The notes: generated by a model from the letters alone, not told the origin. A stretch of 64,000 nt of DNA from Dermatemys mawii (GCA_007922305.1 ML677330.1:833109-897108), one strand, 5' to 3'. Positions 24,099 through 36,183 are shown, counted from the stretch's first letter. Translations and numbers: made by a program.

Positions 24099-24136
24099 GA
24101 GCATAAGCTTTTGTGGGTGAATACCCACTTCGTCAG
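24099..24136 (-). ncRNA. Hammerhead-like core, copy 2, left arm
   Basis: The best-preserved 5' core in the window. Reading the minus strand from 24136: CTGACGA intact, one extra A, a fully paired six-pair stem GTGGGT/ACCCAC with loop ATTC, AAAA instead of GAAA (C-G to C-A, the CpG decay pattern), hairpin AGC-TTAT-GCT, and C at the cleavage position. Only G12 and the extra A depart from the hammerhead consensus. No stem I partner sits directly before CTGACGA. Confidence 0.4.
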
Positions 24137-24142
24137 ATGCAT

Positions 24143-24180
24143 CTGACAAAGTGGGTATTGGCCCATGAAAACTTATGCTC
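24143..24180 (+). ncRNA. Hammerhead-like core, copy 2, right arm
   Basis: CTGACAA (G8 changed to A), extra A, stem GTGGGT/GCCCAT with loop ATTG, intact GAAA, hairpin AAC-TTAT-GCT with one mismatch, and C at the cleavage position. The G8 change predicts no activity. Confidence 0.35.
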
Positions 24181-24265
24181 CAATACGTCTGTTAGTCTAT
24201 AAGACGCCACAGGACTCTGTCACTTTTGCAGATCCAAACTAACACGGCTACCTGACATAGCTTAT

Positions 24266-25395
24266 GCTTGACATAATTTATGCAGTAGATTAAGGAGTAT
24301 ATGAAACAGTTAATGAAGATTAAGGCAAATTGTTCAGCACACCCACATCCTTGGCTGGCTACTTCTCAGGCTTCAGAATGTGACCATAGGGGTTTCGCTG
24401 GGAAATGAGTACACAACTAATAGTTTTCTATGCCGGGCAATGGGTGTAGCCAAATACATAGTCAATGGATGGGGATGGCCTTGTATAATAGCAGAAATGT
24501 ACAGAAGAAGGTAACAGCAAGCTGTTAATTTCTCAAAATAACACAGAAACCACTAAACTAAGTTCCCATCTTGAAGTCTTAGGGCATTCAGTGGAATATG
24601 AATTATTTCTATCCAGCTCTGAGATGGCCCCAGCCTATAAACTTCTCTGAAACTAATGACATTCAAATACTGTTGTAAGAACATCACCTGGGATACTACA
24701 AAGAGAGCACACAGTGCAGATCTGGGGCACATGGAAACCATGGGAACACGATTTCTTGAAAGCCAAAACTCTGATCAGTTTACATTCACTTTAACTATCC
24801 ACAGCAGTGGACAACAATCAGTCCTTAAGAGGGAAGGACAAATTAAGCAGTTTTTTCCCCTTTGTGGGAAGATGCTAGCAGTGGGCTATAATTCAGCCTA
24901 ACTGAACAGAAGACGGGAGTGCATTTAGCTGGGGCACCAGCTAATGCACTCTCTGAGTTCTTCCCCTCTTGCTTTCTTGGACAGTTGCTCCTTCTGTTAT
25001 TCTTCATCCTTTCTGATTGGTCTTGCTCACCCTTACATCTTCTATAAACCACTGTAATATGTGCTGGTGGGGAAGAGAAGACCTACAGACCTGAAGGACA
25101 GGTTGCTCCACCTTCAGTAAACATTCCTTTGTGTACTGGTAGGGGAGGGGGCTCTGTCTCTCTAGAGTACTCAGAGACTGGACTTTATCTAGTCATTGAA
25201 CTCCGTTGAGTGTTGCTCCTCACTAGGGCAAAATATACCCTCTCACCACCCACGCAAATGGGTGGGAAGCTACACATATACTCTTAGTCAAAGACTGGGT
25301 CAGATGCAGGACTGGAGATGGAACATAAATGGTCCGGATGGTTTTGTAGTATCCTCTAAAGTTTTCTCCCAGATCATATAAGGGGGAAAACTTTG
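24266..25395. other. Intergenic, no feature recognised
   Basis: Mixed-composition unique sequence. GCATTTAGCTGGGGCACCAG and CTAATGCA at 24921-24952 form a small imperfect inverted repeat of unknown meaning. No gene is supported. Confidence 0.5.
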
Positions 25396-26103
25396 TGTGA
25401 ACATTTTAGGATTTTTTAAAAATTCTATCATATTAGCACTATATAAATCCATGGTATGCCCACACCTTGAATACTACATGTGGATGTGGTTGCTCCATCT
25501 CAAAAAGATATATTCGAACTGGAAAAGAGTCAGAAAAGGGCAACAAAAATCATTAGAGGTATGGAACGGCTGCCATATGAGGAGAGATTAATAAGCCTGG
25601 GACTTTTCAGCTTGAAAAAGAGGCGACTAAGCAGGGATATGACAAAGGTCTATAAAATCAGGAGTGGTGTGGAGAAAGTAAATAAGGAAGTGTTATTTAC
25701 TCCTCCTTATAACACAAGAACTAGAGGCCACCAAATGAAATTAATAGGCAGCAGGTTTAACACAAACAAAAGGAAGTATTTTTTCAGACAATGCACAGTC
25801 TACGTGCGTTGGAACTCCTTGCAGAGGATGTAGTGAAGGCCAAGACTATAACAGGGTTCAAAAAAGAACTAGATACGTTTATGGAGCATAGGTCCATCAA
25901 CAGCATTGAGCCAGGACGGGCAGGGATGGTGTCCCTATCCTGTTTGCCAGAAGCTGGGAATGGGCGACAGGAAGTATCACTTGATGATTATCTGTTCTAT
26001 TCATTCCCTCTGGGGCACTTAGCATTGACCACTGTCAGAAGATCAGGACACTGGGCTAGATGGATCTTTGGTCTGACCCAACATGGCCATTTTTATGAAT
26101 TGT
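25396..26103 (+). mobile_element. CR1 LINE, second 3'-end type, truncated
   Basis: Encodes the C-terminal reverse transcriptase region in three frames. Readable peptides include [13 protein letters not shown], then [20 protein letters not shown] and [10 protein letters not shown], then [20 protein letters not shown]. Frame changes occur near 25490-25560 and near 25795. The 3' part (GGGCTAGATGGATCTTTGGT, then CTGACCCAACATGGCC) ends in TTTTTATGAATTG, different from the TTCTATGATTCTATG end of the copies at 15967, 18565 and 50018. It is therefore another CR1 subfamily. Dead copy. Confidence 0.85.
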
Positions 26104-26724
26104 AGCTACAAAAGAAGAGCCACTGTAAGAGAGAATTCGCCACTTTAAAACTTCAAAAAATGTGTGGGGGAGTGTGTGTGAAGTTAAAGCCTGGCCCATA
26201 CTTTTCACATCTATGCCAAAGAGTAAAGTATTTGCTCCTTCTCCAGCTGTATGGAGACATCAGCATGGAAAAGTTTGGTTGGTCCATTATGGAGCAGTTG
26301 CAGTTTTTATGAAGTTTATCAGATATGCCAAAAGATAACATTGATGTTCTACAATAGACTTTTTTTTTTTTTTCGAGAAAGGGGAGGTATTCAGGCAAGA
26401 GAATTAGAACTTAAATTGGCAGAATTTATGTCTAAATGTCTTCCGTCTCCCAAGACAGTCAAAGACGAGTGGTTCATCAGAATGCAATATCCCAGATGTT
26501 AACCATCTGAAAGCTACTGTGGGTTATGCTACTAATTTATCAGGTAGATGAACACATTTAATAGGGCAAAATAGGATCCCCTGAGTGGCTGAATGTTCCC
26601 AGAGAGTTTTATTTTTTTTTCAAGCACAGGTCTATCTGGTCAAGACCCAAAGTAGTTTTCTTGCACCTTACTGCTCTCATGGAAAGTTTGTGCAGCCTTT
26701 TTTATTAAGATTAAATATTTATAT
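26104..26724. other. Intergenic with a T-run
   Basis: Unique sequence with a T14-15 run at about 26360-26374. No supported gene. Confidence 0.55.
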
Positions 26725-26815
26725 GATAGTGTTCAAAGAATATTGGCACTCCATTATACTGGGTGCTGTACAAACACAGAAAAGAGAAAATCTCAGTCCT
26801 GAATATGAAGACTTA
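26725..26815 (-). repeat. Relic of an ancient SINE/LINE tail
   Basis: ACTGGGTGCTGTACAAACAC, AGAAAAGAG and CAGTCCTGA together are the reverse complement of the AAACTGTCTTTTTGTTCTGT, GTTTGTACGGCAC wording at 59310-59400. Same family as 42135-42245. Confidence 0.45.
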
Positions 26816-29402
26816 CGATGTACGCCCTCATTTATGATCCCATCATTGGATTGCAGAGGGGGAACAGGTTAGAATTTGGCCCTTTGTGTTTTACAGGTAT
26901 AGCAAACAAGCAACATTTTACCTATAATCACCAAAAAATCAACACTAGGCATCAGATAAGGCTCAATGTATGAAATTGCATCATATTTTATGTTTGATGG
27001 AAGAAGCCAACTGTGGAAGAGAAGAACTAAGGGGAGTCACTGAAGAGGTTAACCCAGAAGAGTATCCCAACTATTTCTAAGACCTCCTGGAAGAGGCTGA
27101 GAAAGAGCCAGATGCATGGGTGTACTCAGTGTGGCTCCCTCCCACCCTACTGGATTGCTGATAGATCATTTTAAGAAATCAACTTTAGATTATTGAAGCT
27201 GGTGTCTTCAGACTTTGGCTTCTTTGTGGTTTTTCAGCAGTGATGTTGGGGCCAGGTAGAGATCTGCACTTGTATGAACACTGAATAAGAATTGCCTTTA
27301 GAACCAACGGCATACCACAGACACCGTGTTACAACCTAATTCTGCCAGCTGCTGAGCACTCTTTGTAAAGAAGCGCTCAGCATCCACATCTCACACAGAA
27401 GTCAGTAGGAAATGGGAATGATCAGCACATTATAGAATCAAGTTCTTAAATCTGGCCATAAGCAAAGCAGTAGTTAGCTGGTAGGTGCAATAAAATCATA
27501 GATTCATTTTTTGAGGGACAGTGTGAATTTTCTGGTTCTCCAGTATTAGGTGTAAAATGGCATCAGTTCACTGCTTTTACATACCATTTTGGATATCACC
27601 AACTTCTTTTAATACGTCCATGCTGGTTCATTGCTGAGAAGGAAAAATGGCATAGTGCCAGCCCTAATTTAGCAAGAAGATGCTCCAGGCAGAGCATTTC
27701 TGGGGATTATTACATGCCTGGACGGTGTCACTGCCCAGGAAGTGCAATTATCCCACAAAAATATCTAGAATAAGTCATTGCTATTTTGAAATGGATATTA
27801 AATATACAGGAGGAGAGCATGGGAAAAGGAGAGAAAGAAGTGCCACATTTTGAAAAGTTTCAGTGAAGATCACATTGGGCACATGCTAAATGCTGTAGTG
27901 TCTCTTAGCTGTATGTCTGTCTAGCAATCCTCACTGTTTTGCAGAGTTAGCGGTGAATCAGGCTGGTTTCGAACATTTTAGGTATACTGGCCATTCATCA
28001 CATTCCGTAGTAAGCAGGAATATTGCTATGTTTTCTCCTTATTCACATATGCCTCTAGAAAGGGTAACAGCATTTTAAATGCTCAGTTTGTAAACGCTTG
28101 TTTATCATTCTAGAAATCACTGTCTTTTGGAAATAGTCTTTACAAGGGTGCCTGTGGATAGGATAATTGCTTTGCTGGCACTTATGGAAAGAGACAACAG
28201 ATATTTGATAGATCTCTTATCTCCATCCAGATGTCATTTTTTGTTCCATTGTTAAAGGATCTACAATTAAATACAGCTTTGGCTCTTTAAAAGTTCCCCT
28301 ATAAATGCTCTATTTCTGTTCTGTACTATACCAGATATCCCATCCTCAATCACTACTGATTTAATGCCTAATTTTTGTAATTGATTTCACATTTTGAGTC
28401 TGCAATTTTGTGCCCACAAGTAATTGTGAGAATAAAAGATGGCAATCTGACCTCTAACTGTGTGATTGCAGGATAGGGTTTCTATTAAACAGGCAGAGGT
28501 CTTAGATCTCCATTATACTGCCATAAACATGATGACAGTAGGTGGTAGGTCACATTAAGCAATTTATTTGTTATGTACTACAAGTAAAAAATGAAGCTGG
28601 AAAAATAATAAATCCATCCATATTGTGTGTCTCTCATCTATCTATCCATAACAGGAGCGCCAAAAATTGTGTAACATTTCCATTATGACTAGATCAGTAA
28701 TAAAGTATTTTTACTTTCAAATCCTAAGATGCACTTGACTATAGTTTGTCTGATGGGTATCTAAATCAAATAATATTCAAGTAGTTCAAATAAACTAAAA
28801 AAAAAAAAGTCAGTCTTTGAATTTTTAGTTTTACAGTCTCTAAGGATTCAAAGGACCAATAAACATAAAACCAATTTTGTATTAACTCCAAACTCTGTAA
28901 TGTAGTTGCTGTGTAATGGGAATTGAATGAATGTACAGTCATTTCTCTACTTATCTAGGCCTTTGCGGAAATGGTCTGTGTTCTTGGCACACATCTTACA
29001 ACACTAAATTACAATGACATAATGGATGGTTGTTTCACTAATGCATTTTTTCTTTCTTTCTTTCTTAAAATGACTCATTTTCTGATAGGAAACATTGATG
29101 TTTGTTGTTGAAACATAACATGTAATTGTAAATATTTTTATATGAACATGTTCATTACACAAATATATATTTATGCATGTTCATGTACACTTGCACAGAT
29201 GTGTGTATGTATAATCACATCTGGATATATGGAGATGAAGGATGATCTTGTGGGTAAAACAGACCTGTAGGCACCATGTGATGTATGTTCTATTCTGATT
29301 CTATCACAGATATCATCATATCTTGCTATTAGTTTTTGCTGAGAGTATCTGTTGCAGTTATGAACTTTTCTATAGCTACTTGCTATTTCTCTTTATAGCT
29401 AA
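26816..29402. other. Long intergenic stretch
   Basis: Mostly unique AT-rich sequence. 27345-27420 has GCTGAGCACTCT...AGCGCTCAGCATC, likely a decayed foldback repeat. A TTTC microsatellite lies at about 29048-29066. No gene is supported. Confidence 0.5.
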
Positions 29403-29566
29403 AATTCATTCCAATAGGAGTAGTGGGGGCAAACAACCTAACTAGTTTAAGATGGGACTTCATAAGTTTGTGAAGAGGATTATATGATGGGGTTGCTTGC
29501 GATAGGAAGCAGCTGGACTTGGTGATGTAGGAGATCCCTTCCAGGCTTATGTCCTATGTTTCTAAA
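29403..29566 (+). mobile_element. CR1 LINE, 3' end fragment
   Basis: CAAACAACCTAACTAGTTTA, then GGATTATATGATGGGGTTGC, GGACTTGGTGATGTAGGAG and ATCCCTTCCAGGCTTATGTC, CTATGTTTC parallel the last codons and the 3' UTR of CR1. It is 5'-truncated and more diverged than the other copies, so it is an older insertion. Confidence 0.7.
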
Positions 29567-30240
29567 ATGGCTGAATTACTCCATTTTAGTTATAAAGTTG
29601 AAATAGGTTAGCAGTATGCTTGCTTTGTGGTCTCTATTCTCTGTCATCCCTGTGTGTATTGTGTTTTTAAATGTAACTGAGGAAGATGTCAAAAGCATAG
29701 CATAGGAAAGATTTTAAGTTTATGAAAATCATTTTGAATTGTTATAGAAAAGATGGGAGCAAGAAATCTTATAATTAACATGATCATTTTAAAATGCAGC
29801 ATTGCTTGGCACACAAGTTATTTTCTCCAAGGAATTAAAAAAATATCTAGGTCCATCAGAAAGTGATGGAGTGTATCAAATTGTTTTCTGCGCACTCACT
29901 GCTCTCACTGACTTCCATTAGAAATATAGGCCTCAACACTTCTAAAAAAAAATTATCAGTCCCTATATAACTGATGTTGATGAATTCTCTCTGAATTTGA
30001 TGAACATATTATTATTATTATTACTATTATTTACTGAAAGTATTGGTAATAAAGAAATAAAAAGTCTCTGAGTTGTCAATTGTCTCTTCTGAAGTTGGAT
30101 GACAAATGCCATTTTCCATTTGTCTGAACAACTTCAAGCTGGTTAAAATGAACAATTAGTACTTAACAGCCAGGACACCAAAATGAAAAAAGTTAGTTAA
30201 AATCTATTGGGAAAGAAACGTTCTGATAGTGACTGCAGCA
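29567..30240. other. Intergenic with an ATT microsatellite
   Basis: Unique AT-rich sequence, with an imperfect ATT repeat at about 30008-30030. Confidence 0.55.
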
Positions 30241-30459
30241 CAGGGGTTCTCAAACTGCGGGTTCGGGACCCCTCAAGGGGTCATGAGGTTATTATATGAG
30301 CTGTCAGCCTCCACCCCAAACCCCGCTTTGCCTCCAGCATTTATAATGGTGCTAAATATATAAAAAAGTGTTTTTAATTTATAAGGTAGGGGAGGGAGGT
30401 TGCTCTCAGAGGCTTGCTGTGTAAAAGGAGTCACCAGTACAAAAGTTTGAGAACCATTG
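30241..30459. mobile_element. hAT-type MITE (CAGGGGTTCTCAAAC ends)
   Basis: Left end CAGGGGTTCTCAAAC; right end, read inward, CAATGGTTCTCAAAC. Flanking octamers CTGCAGCA and CTATAGGA match at 5 of 8 positions, a plausible worn hAT duplication. The 219-bp body has CAGCCTCCACCCCAAACCCC and TAAAAAAGTGTTTTTAATTT and encodes nothing. Confidence 0.7.
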
Positions 30460-30526
30460 CTATAGGAAATTGCAGGGGGAAAACTACTTAAAGAAACCCA
30501 TACCACCCAAAAAGCAAATATCCTAA

Positions 30527-30785
30527 GACCAGGTCTACACTACTGGCTGGGTTGGCGGATAGAGATCAATCTATTGGGGATTGATTTATCGCATCACGTC
30601 AAAGTCGATGCTGGAACTCCAGCTCACCAAAAGGCGCAAGGCAGAGTCGATAGGGGAGCCCACTGTTGATCGCTGCCACCATGAGGCCCACTGTTGACCT
30701 AAGATGCATCGACTTCAGCTATGCTATTCACGTAGCTGAAGTTTCATATCTTAGGTCGACCCTCCCCACTAGTGTAGACCAGGTC
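30527..30785 (+). mobile_element. Harbinger-like MITE with TAA duplication
   Basis: Ends GACCAGGTCTACACTA and, read from the right, GACCTGGTCTACACTA. TAA flanks both sides (30524-30526 and 30786-30788), the 3-bp target preferred by PIF/Harbinger transposases. Internal GAGATCAATCTATTGGGGAT, AAAGGCGCAAGGCAGAGTCG and GTCGACCCTCCCCACTAGTG are shared with 49592-49893. Non-coding. It lies 67 bp from the hAT MITE. Confidence 0.75.
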
Positions 30786-30919
30786 TAAGTTTGAATAACA
30801 AAGACAAGAGCCCATGTGACTTTCCCCAATGGAAGGAATGTTCAGATCATTTGTAGTGAACACAATTGCAGGTACTAGTAGGTTGTGGATTGTAGATTAG
30901 AATTATTTTTCCAGTGGAG

Positions 30920-31310
30920 CAGTTTTCTGTCAGAATATGCTGCTTCAAGAAATTTAAATATTTTGCAGGAACATGTTGATTTCAACAAAATTTTACAGGA
31001 GAAAGTAGAAACAGTTCATTTTGATGTGGTAAAACTGTGTTGTTATGGTAAAAAGTATCTTATTACCATTTTGCCTTATTTGTTTTGATTTACATTATAT
31101 TTCAATACTGATATTATTTAAATATTTTAATGTTATATTATGATGTTTTGACATTATCAAAACAAAATCATTGAAATAAAATGTTTCAGTATTTCTATTT
31201 CACAGAAAATAGCAGCATTTTGACTTTTCATTCCGATTTAAAACAAAAGCAAATTTTGAAAATGTCAGCATTTCAAGCAGAATGGAAATGGTATTTTCCA
31301 ACAACCACTA
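30920..31310. repeat. AT-rich repeat related to the AGAGCTGG-ended elements
   Basis: Blocks such as GATTTCAACAAAATTTTACA, ATTTTGATGTGGTAAAACTG, CATTTTGACTTTTCATTCCG and GGAAATGGTATTTTCCAAC echo the tails of the elements at 35519 and 57075. Ends cannot be defined. Confidence 0.35.
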
Positions 31311-34300
31311 CTGCAAATAAAGGAAAGAAGGAAAGATTTTGTTTTGCTGCCAATGGCAGTTTTGCTCCTTTAAACACCCCTCTTCCGCTCCGCACAATCC
31401 TTGGGAAAGTAAATTTAATCAACTCAATTTTAAAAATCTTTCAATCATTAAATTAATCACTGACCCTTAGTAACAGCAAATTTGAAGTCGCTTAAGGTAG
31501 AGTACAGGTAGTAGAGTGCTGTGATATTTTCAGTAAGGCATGAAACAACATTTTTCCATGTAAGGCATGACCTACAAAATGGTGTCCTCCATGTGCTGTG
31601 ACCTCACACCTATGGTGTGTTCAAGGCTATGCTGTGCAAAAGACTTTATTTTGTTCTATTTGTACATTCAGGGGTGAGACAGAACTATTCTGTGGGACAA
31701 ATCCGGTTGGACAATGCATGACTGGTTGGGCATGCAGTGCACAGACAGCACACCACTGATTATGGGTAAACGCTTCATCCCCTATGTCCTCCCACATCCA
31801 AGGCTGTGTGGAGCTCAGCTTTGCTGCAGCTTAGACTCAAGACAAGAATACATGTTCCTTCTTCCACTTACAACCACACCAGAAAGAGAGGTCCTGCAAT
31901 CAGATCTCAGCTGCTGAGCTGATCTCATTTTGTTGGTGATGCAGAAAGCAGAATAAAATGCAGCCAACTTTAATAGTTACAGTACATTGTCTCTAAAATA
32001 GATTCTGTAAGATGTTCATAAAAAAAATACCTTCCAGCAGCCATGTAAAATTAGGTTTGTTCATGTTCTGTGCAGGCTCAAACAGCTCCCCAGATCTACA
32101 GTTTTTTCTAGACCAGACCATATGTTCTTTGAACAACTCTATCCCCTTTATCCTCTGACTTCCACAGGCAGTCACAACAGCCCCTTTGCTGTAGGCAGTA
32201 GGTCCAGAACCATCCCATTTTCACCAGAAATGGCTTTGTATCTTTGGCTTTGCCCCTTTCTCCTCTGGTACCCTAGGCCAGATGAGCCTTTCCAATTCTC
32301 TCCCTGTCTTTTGTGGGTGCACCGTGCAACTGCTCCCCATAACAAGGGTCTCTAAGGGCCTACTAAGTACAGACCACTGACCTGCTTAAGGCCTAATTAG
32401 GCAATTCTTCATGGGGTGGCAGAAGTGAAGATTCAATCCTACTCTTTCCACCTCTGGCTCAGTCAGAGACCTAAGGCAGAAAGATACCCACAATTCTTAG
32501 CATAGCAGATGGGGGAAAACAATGGGGTTTCTAGAAGCAATCACGTATTAGAAATTGTGGGGCCCGGCGACTAGGGTCACCACATCTGCAGAAAACCAGC
32601 CACTGTCCAGACCCTCACCAACAAAATGGGTCCTAATGCTGACTATAACTAATTGTTACTAAAATGTTTTAGAGAGCTATTTCTTTCATGCTTCTCTCTC
32701 TCACACACACACGACACCCCCCCAAATTGTGTATTTTTATATTAGTTTATCGTTTTTCTTACTTCATCCTAACATGGTGCCACAGTCCAGTCTACAGGGA
32801 TATCAACTGTAGAGGGTTCTAACATGTCCCAAATGAAAACAAATGAAAAAAACAACAAAACAGCACATTAAATCTTTTAACTGGGGAGGCAGTATAAAAA
32901 TTCCTGCTAGTTAAGAATTACTAGGAACACTTGCGTAAGGCCCTGAGACCATAGGGTTTGGCCTGATGCTGACGCTGTGGAAAGACAGGATTTGGTTTGT
33001 GGACCTTTATTAATCAAACCATGCAAAATATGTCCAGGGCTACTCTTCTGTGCTAAGAGTAGTAAATATTAAGTCAGTGGGAGTTAGCCTATCATTTGTG
33101 CTTCTAAAAATCTTCCCCATGTCATTAATGTGAGCGGTCACAGAGTGTGACTTGAAGACATAGAGAGCAGAAATGATGAACAAGACATTACATATCGATA
33201 AGCTATTTTTACAGTCTCCCTAAATTAGCAGATATTTATTTCTTTTCATCTAAGAGTTTGATAGAGCAATTTGTACTATTAGAAATGAATGTGAAGAAAA
33301 TGTTTCAGTAACACTGCTGGATAACATTGTAGCAAAACATACAGATAAAAATGATGTAGCAAAAAAAAAAAGTGTTGAGAAAGAACTAAAAAGCAGAGCA
33401 TCTCATCCAGAACTAGTAAGCAATTTAGATTCATAGCAGATAAACATGAGTAAACAAGTAAATGTGGGGTTTTTACACATCTCTGGACATTGGCAATACC
33501 AGGAGGGTCGAGCTGGAGTGCTGATGAGAAGTGCAGTGGGGAAAGTAACTCAGATACTTTCCTGATGGACTGTTTTTTTCCCCTCTAAATGGAAAACCTA
33601 TCTTAAATTCTCAATTACCGAGGTATAATCGTCACTCATTGTTATAGTTTGCTTTCCACCACCAACTCTCTGCATAGCTTGTTTCATGAGTACTGTACCC
33701 GAATGCATGGATGCTAAATATCTAAACTGTATTCTTAAATTCATTCACCTAAATTTGGGTTATTGCTGATTACGCACAATATGTATCTTATGACTTCAAA
33801 AACAAATTTTATATTTGTGGGTGATCTAAGCACTACACCCAGATGTACAGACACTCTTTTCTCAACTATGTATTACATCATTTTTTTAACATTAGGTTTA
33901 GTAAAATTTTTAATGACAACTATCAATCCCAAGATATGTACATGTGCATGCGTGAAAGTGAATGTGCAAGAAAGAATGATTTTGAAGCTAAATATGGGAC
34001 AGATGAGACATATGGTCACAATATTCTGGTTTTATTAATAGTATGAGACTGTATTTATCTAACATTCAAAGGCCTGAATTAAGAAGACTGTATCATACAC
34101 CAGTTCCTATCAGTTCTTTGTACCAGTAGAGGGGAAGGGAACAGGGCTTTGATGTGGTAGGAGTGCAAAACAGCAGTCTGTGCCACCTGCCTATTGTGAT
34201 CACTTTGCCAAGTTACTGTCCACTATTAAAAAAAGCATGTTTAATCATTCAAGGGAAAACAGAAATTTTATCCAGTACAATTGCTTCCTTTCAGTGGTGC

Positions 34301-35518
34301 AAACTAACTGTAAACTCAGTTTAACCAGCCAATTAAGCAGGGTTTACAGCTGCTTTGCATTATCAGAGCAGTGCAAAGCAGCCAGAGTATTCCAGTAAAT
34401 CTAGCCCTCCCTGTGCCCATCAGCTAGTGAGAGTGGAAACTAAAGACCAAATTCAGTCCTCTATGGATAAGGTAAAGGCACTGAAATCTGATGCAAGGGC
34501 ATTCAACTACATTAAGGATGAGTTTGCCACAGGGTAGAGTTCTGTTAAAAAAAATTACTCGTGCAAGAAAAGAACAATTAGTATCTATCTTTTGGACTTT
34601 TATATTCAATTGTTTTTAGAGGGGGGAAAAGCCATTTGCTTGTTGCTGTTAGACTGGACTATGCAGAAACTACAGAATTGGGTGCAGTGCTTTCTCTCTA
34701 GTTAACATACAGCCAATTCGAACCAATGACTAACAGCATTTCTAAAGCCTCAATTTAAATCTTCCTCCAGACACATAACTAGTAACTTATAGTATAATTT
34801 GTACAAATGGAGGAACAAAGGTATGCAAAACTGGCCATACAATATGCATAGCACAAGGAAATCCACCCTCCCCCCGAAAAAAACTCCCCCACAACTTGTG
34901 CTAGAAGACAGTGAAAATAGGATCATAAGAAAAACAACCGAAGATGAAATTGCCTCCAAAATCTTCCAGCAGAAGTCCTGGAAAATACCTCCATCTAAGA
35001 ACTCAGCAGAAACACAGTGTGAGTGCTAAGGAGTTGATGGTTGGATTGTGTTGCAAAATTGCTCATTCGGCTTTAGAAATTCCTTTGCAAAAAACTACCC
35101 TTCTCAAAATAACACAAAATATCCAGTTAGGAAAGAGCCTTGTCTGCTGGTCTTTGATCTATGGAACTGTAGATCTTGTCATACCTTACCAATAATTTTC
35201 CCCAGAATGATGTCAGTTACACAATCATGAAGAAGTGAGTGGAACTACTCAGGACTGAAACTGGCCTAATGAAGGGGGAAATCTGCCCACTTGATTGCTT
35301 CTGAATATGGGGCCTGATTCTGCAATATTAACTTACAACATGATGATGAACAGTGATATTAGAGTAAGTTCCTTTAGAAGCCGCATGCTTGTAGTTCATA
35401 AAAATTACTTATAATTGCATGAGTAACAGCACAGTTTTTCTTAAATTTCATTTTAAACGTTTTAAAAAATTGTTGCTCTGCACAGTAAAACAGACACTTG
35501 CAATGAGACTATATAGTT
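31311..35518. other. Long intergenic stretch
   Basis: Mostly unique. 32100-32420 is locally richer in C and T and may be an old insertion, but I cannot name it. A CA-rich microsatellite is at about 32702-32712 and an A12 run near 33360. No exon or RNA gene is supported. Confidence 0.5.
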
Positions 35519-36030
35519 ATTAGAGCTGGCAGGGTACTTTCTGTCAAAATATTTTTTGATAGAAAATGTGGTTTCCTCAAAAATCAATACTTTCTATAAG
35601 AAAATGTCAATTTTGTTGAAAGATTTAAATTAAAACGAATCAAAATATTTAATTTAAGGCCAGTTTGACATTAATCAGTGTTCTCTGGATGCTTTCAGAT
35701 CAACTTATAGAAGTTATAGTTCAGATGCCTCATATCTCCATTGTTTGCTAAGTAGGCAGGCTTCTTGGTTGGACTACACCTTCCATGATGCACCAGGGTG
35801 TCTCCCCTTTGGCTGAGCTGCCAGGGTGCATCATGCAAATTCCATAACATAATGCACCATAGGAGACAAAATCCAACCAGGGAGCCCATAGGGGAGAACA
35901 GGTGTTTAAGGCATCCAATCTACCACTCTAATGAGGCACCGCAATGGCTCAGGCAGCTTTAATGTTGAACTGACCCAAAATGAATTTTTTTTGACATTTC
36001 TGCATTGATTTTTTTGTGAACTTTTCATTC
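35519..36030. mobile_element. AGAGCTGG-ended element with TCTCCCATGATGCA-type core
   Basis: Starts AGAGCTGGCAGGGTACTTTC, passes through foldback AT-rich text (CAAAATATTTTTTGATAGAA), then a core with two facing blocks: CTACACCTTCCATGATGCAC and GTGCATCATGCAAATTCCAT. It closes with AT-rich text similar to its start. The core wording ATCCAACCAGGGAGCC reappears at 57716-57728 in a second copy. No transposase. The right end is uncertain. Confidence 0.5.
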
Positions 36031-36117
36031 TACACAAATGTAGATACCTTGACTATTTTTCCAGATTCAGGACAAATTATTTTATGATTGTTAATAATCA
36101 TGTCACTTCTTATTCCT

Positions 36118-36183
36118 TATGCCTAAAGACCCAATCCTGCAGTCTCTACTCAGGCAAAACTCTTTTTATATTCATACTGAAGT
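36118..36183. repeat. Degraded foldback repeat
   Basis: CCCAATCCTGCAGTCTCTAC, then TCAGGCAAAACTC resembles the CTGATCCTGCAATC and GGCAAAACTCCC wording elsewhere. Similar text at 58797-58888. Short and imprecise. Confidence 0.3.

Larger units (their letters stand above)
24036..24254 (+). mobile_element. Palindromic retroposon-like repeat, copy 2 (probable Penelope-like terminus)
   Basis: Arms: GTCCTGTGGCACCTTATAGA on the left against GTCTATAAGACGCCACAGGA on the right, folding around TTCGTCAGATGCATCTGACA. The right end is CCAAACTAACACGGCTACC. ACATAGTTTAT (24025-24035) and ACATAGCTTAT (24255-24265) flank it: an 11-bp duplication with one transition. Within the left arm a 14-bp tandem duplication (GTATTGGAGCATA twice, 24079-24105) is absent from the right arm. 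Each arm bears a hammerhead-like core. Confidence 0.7.
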
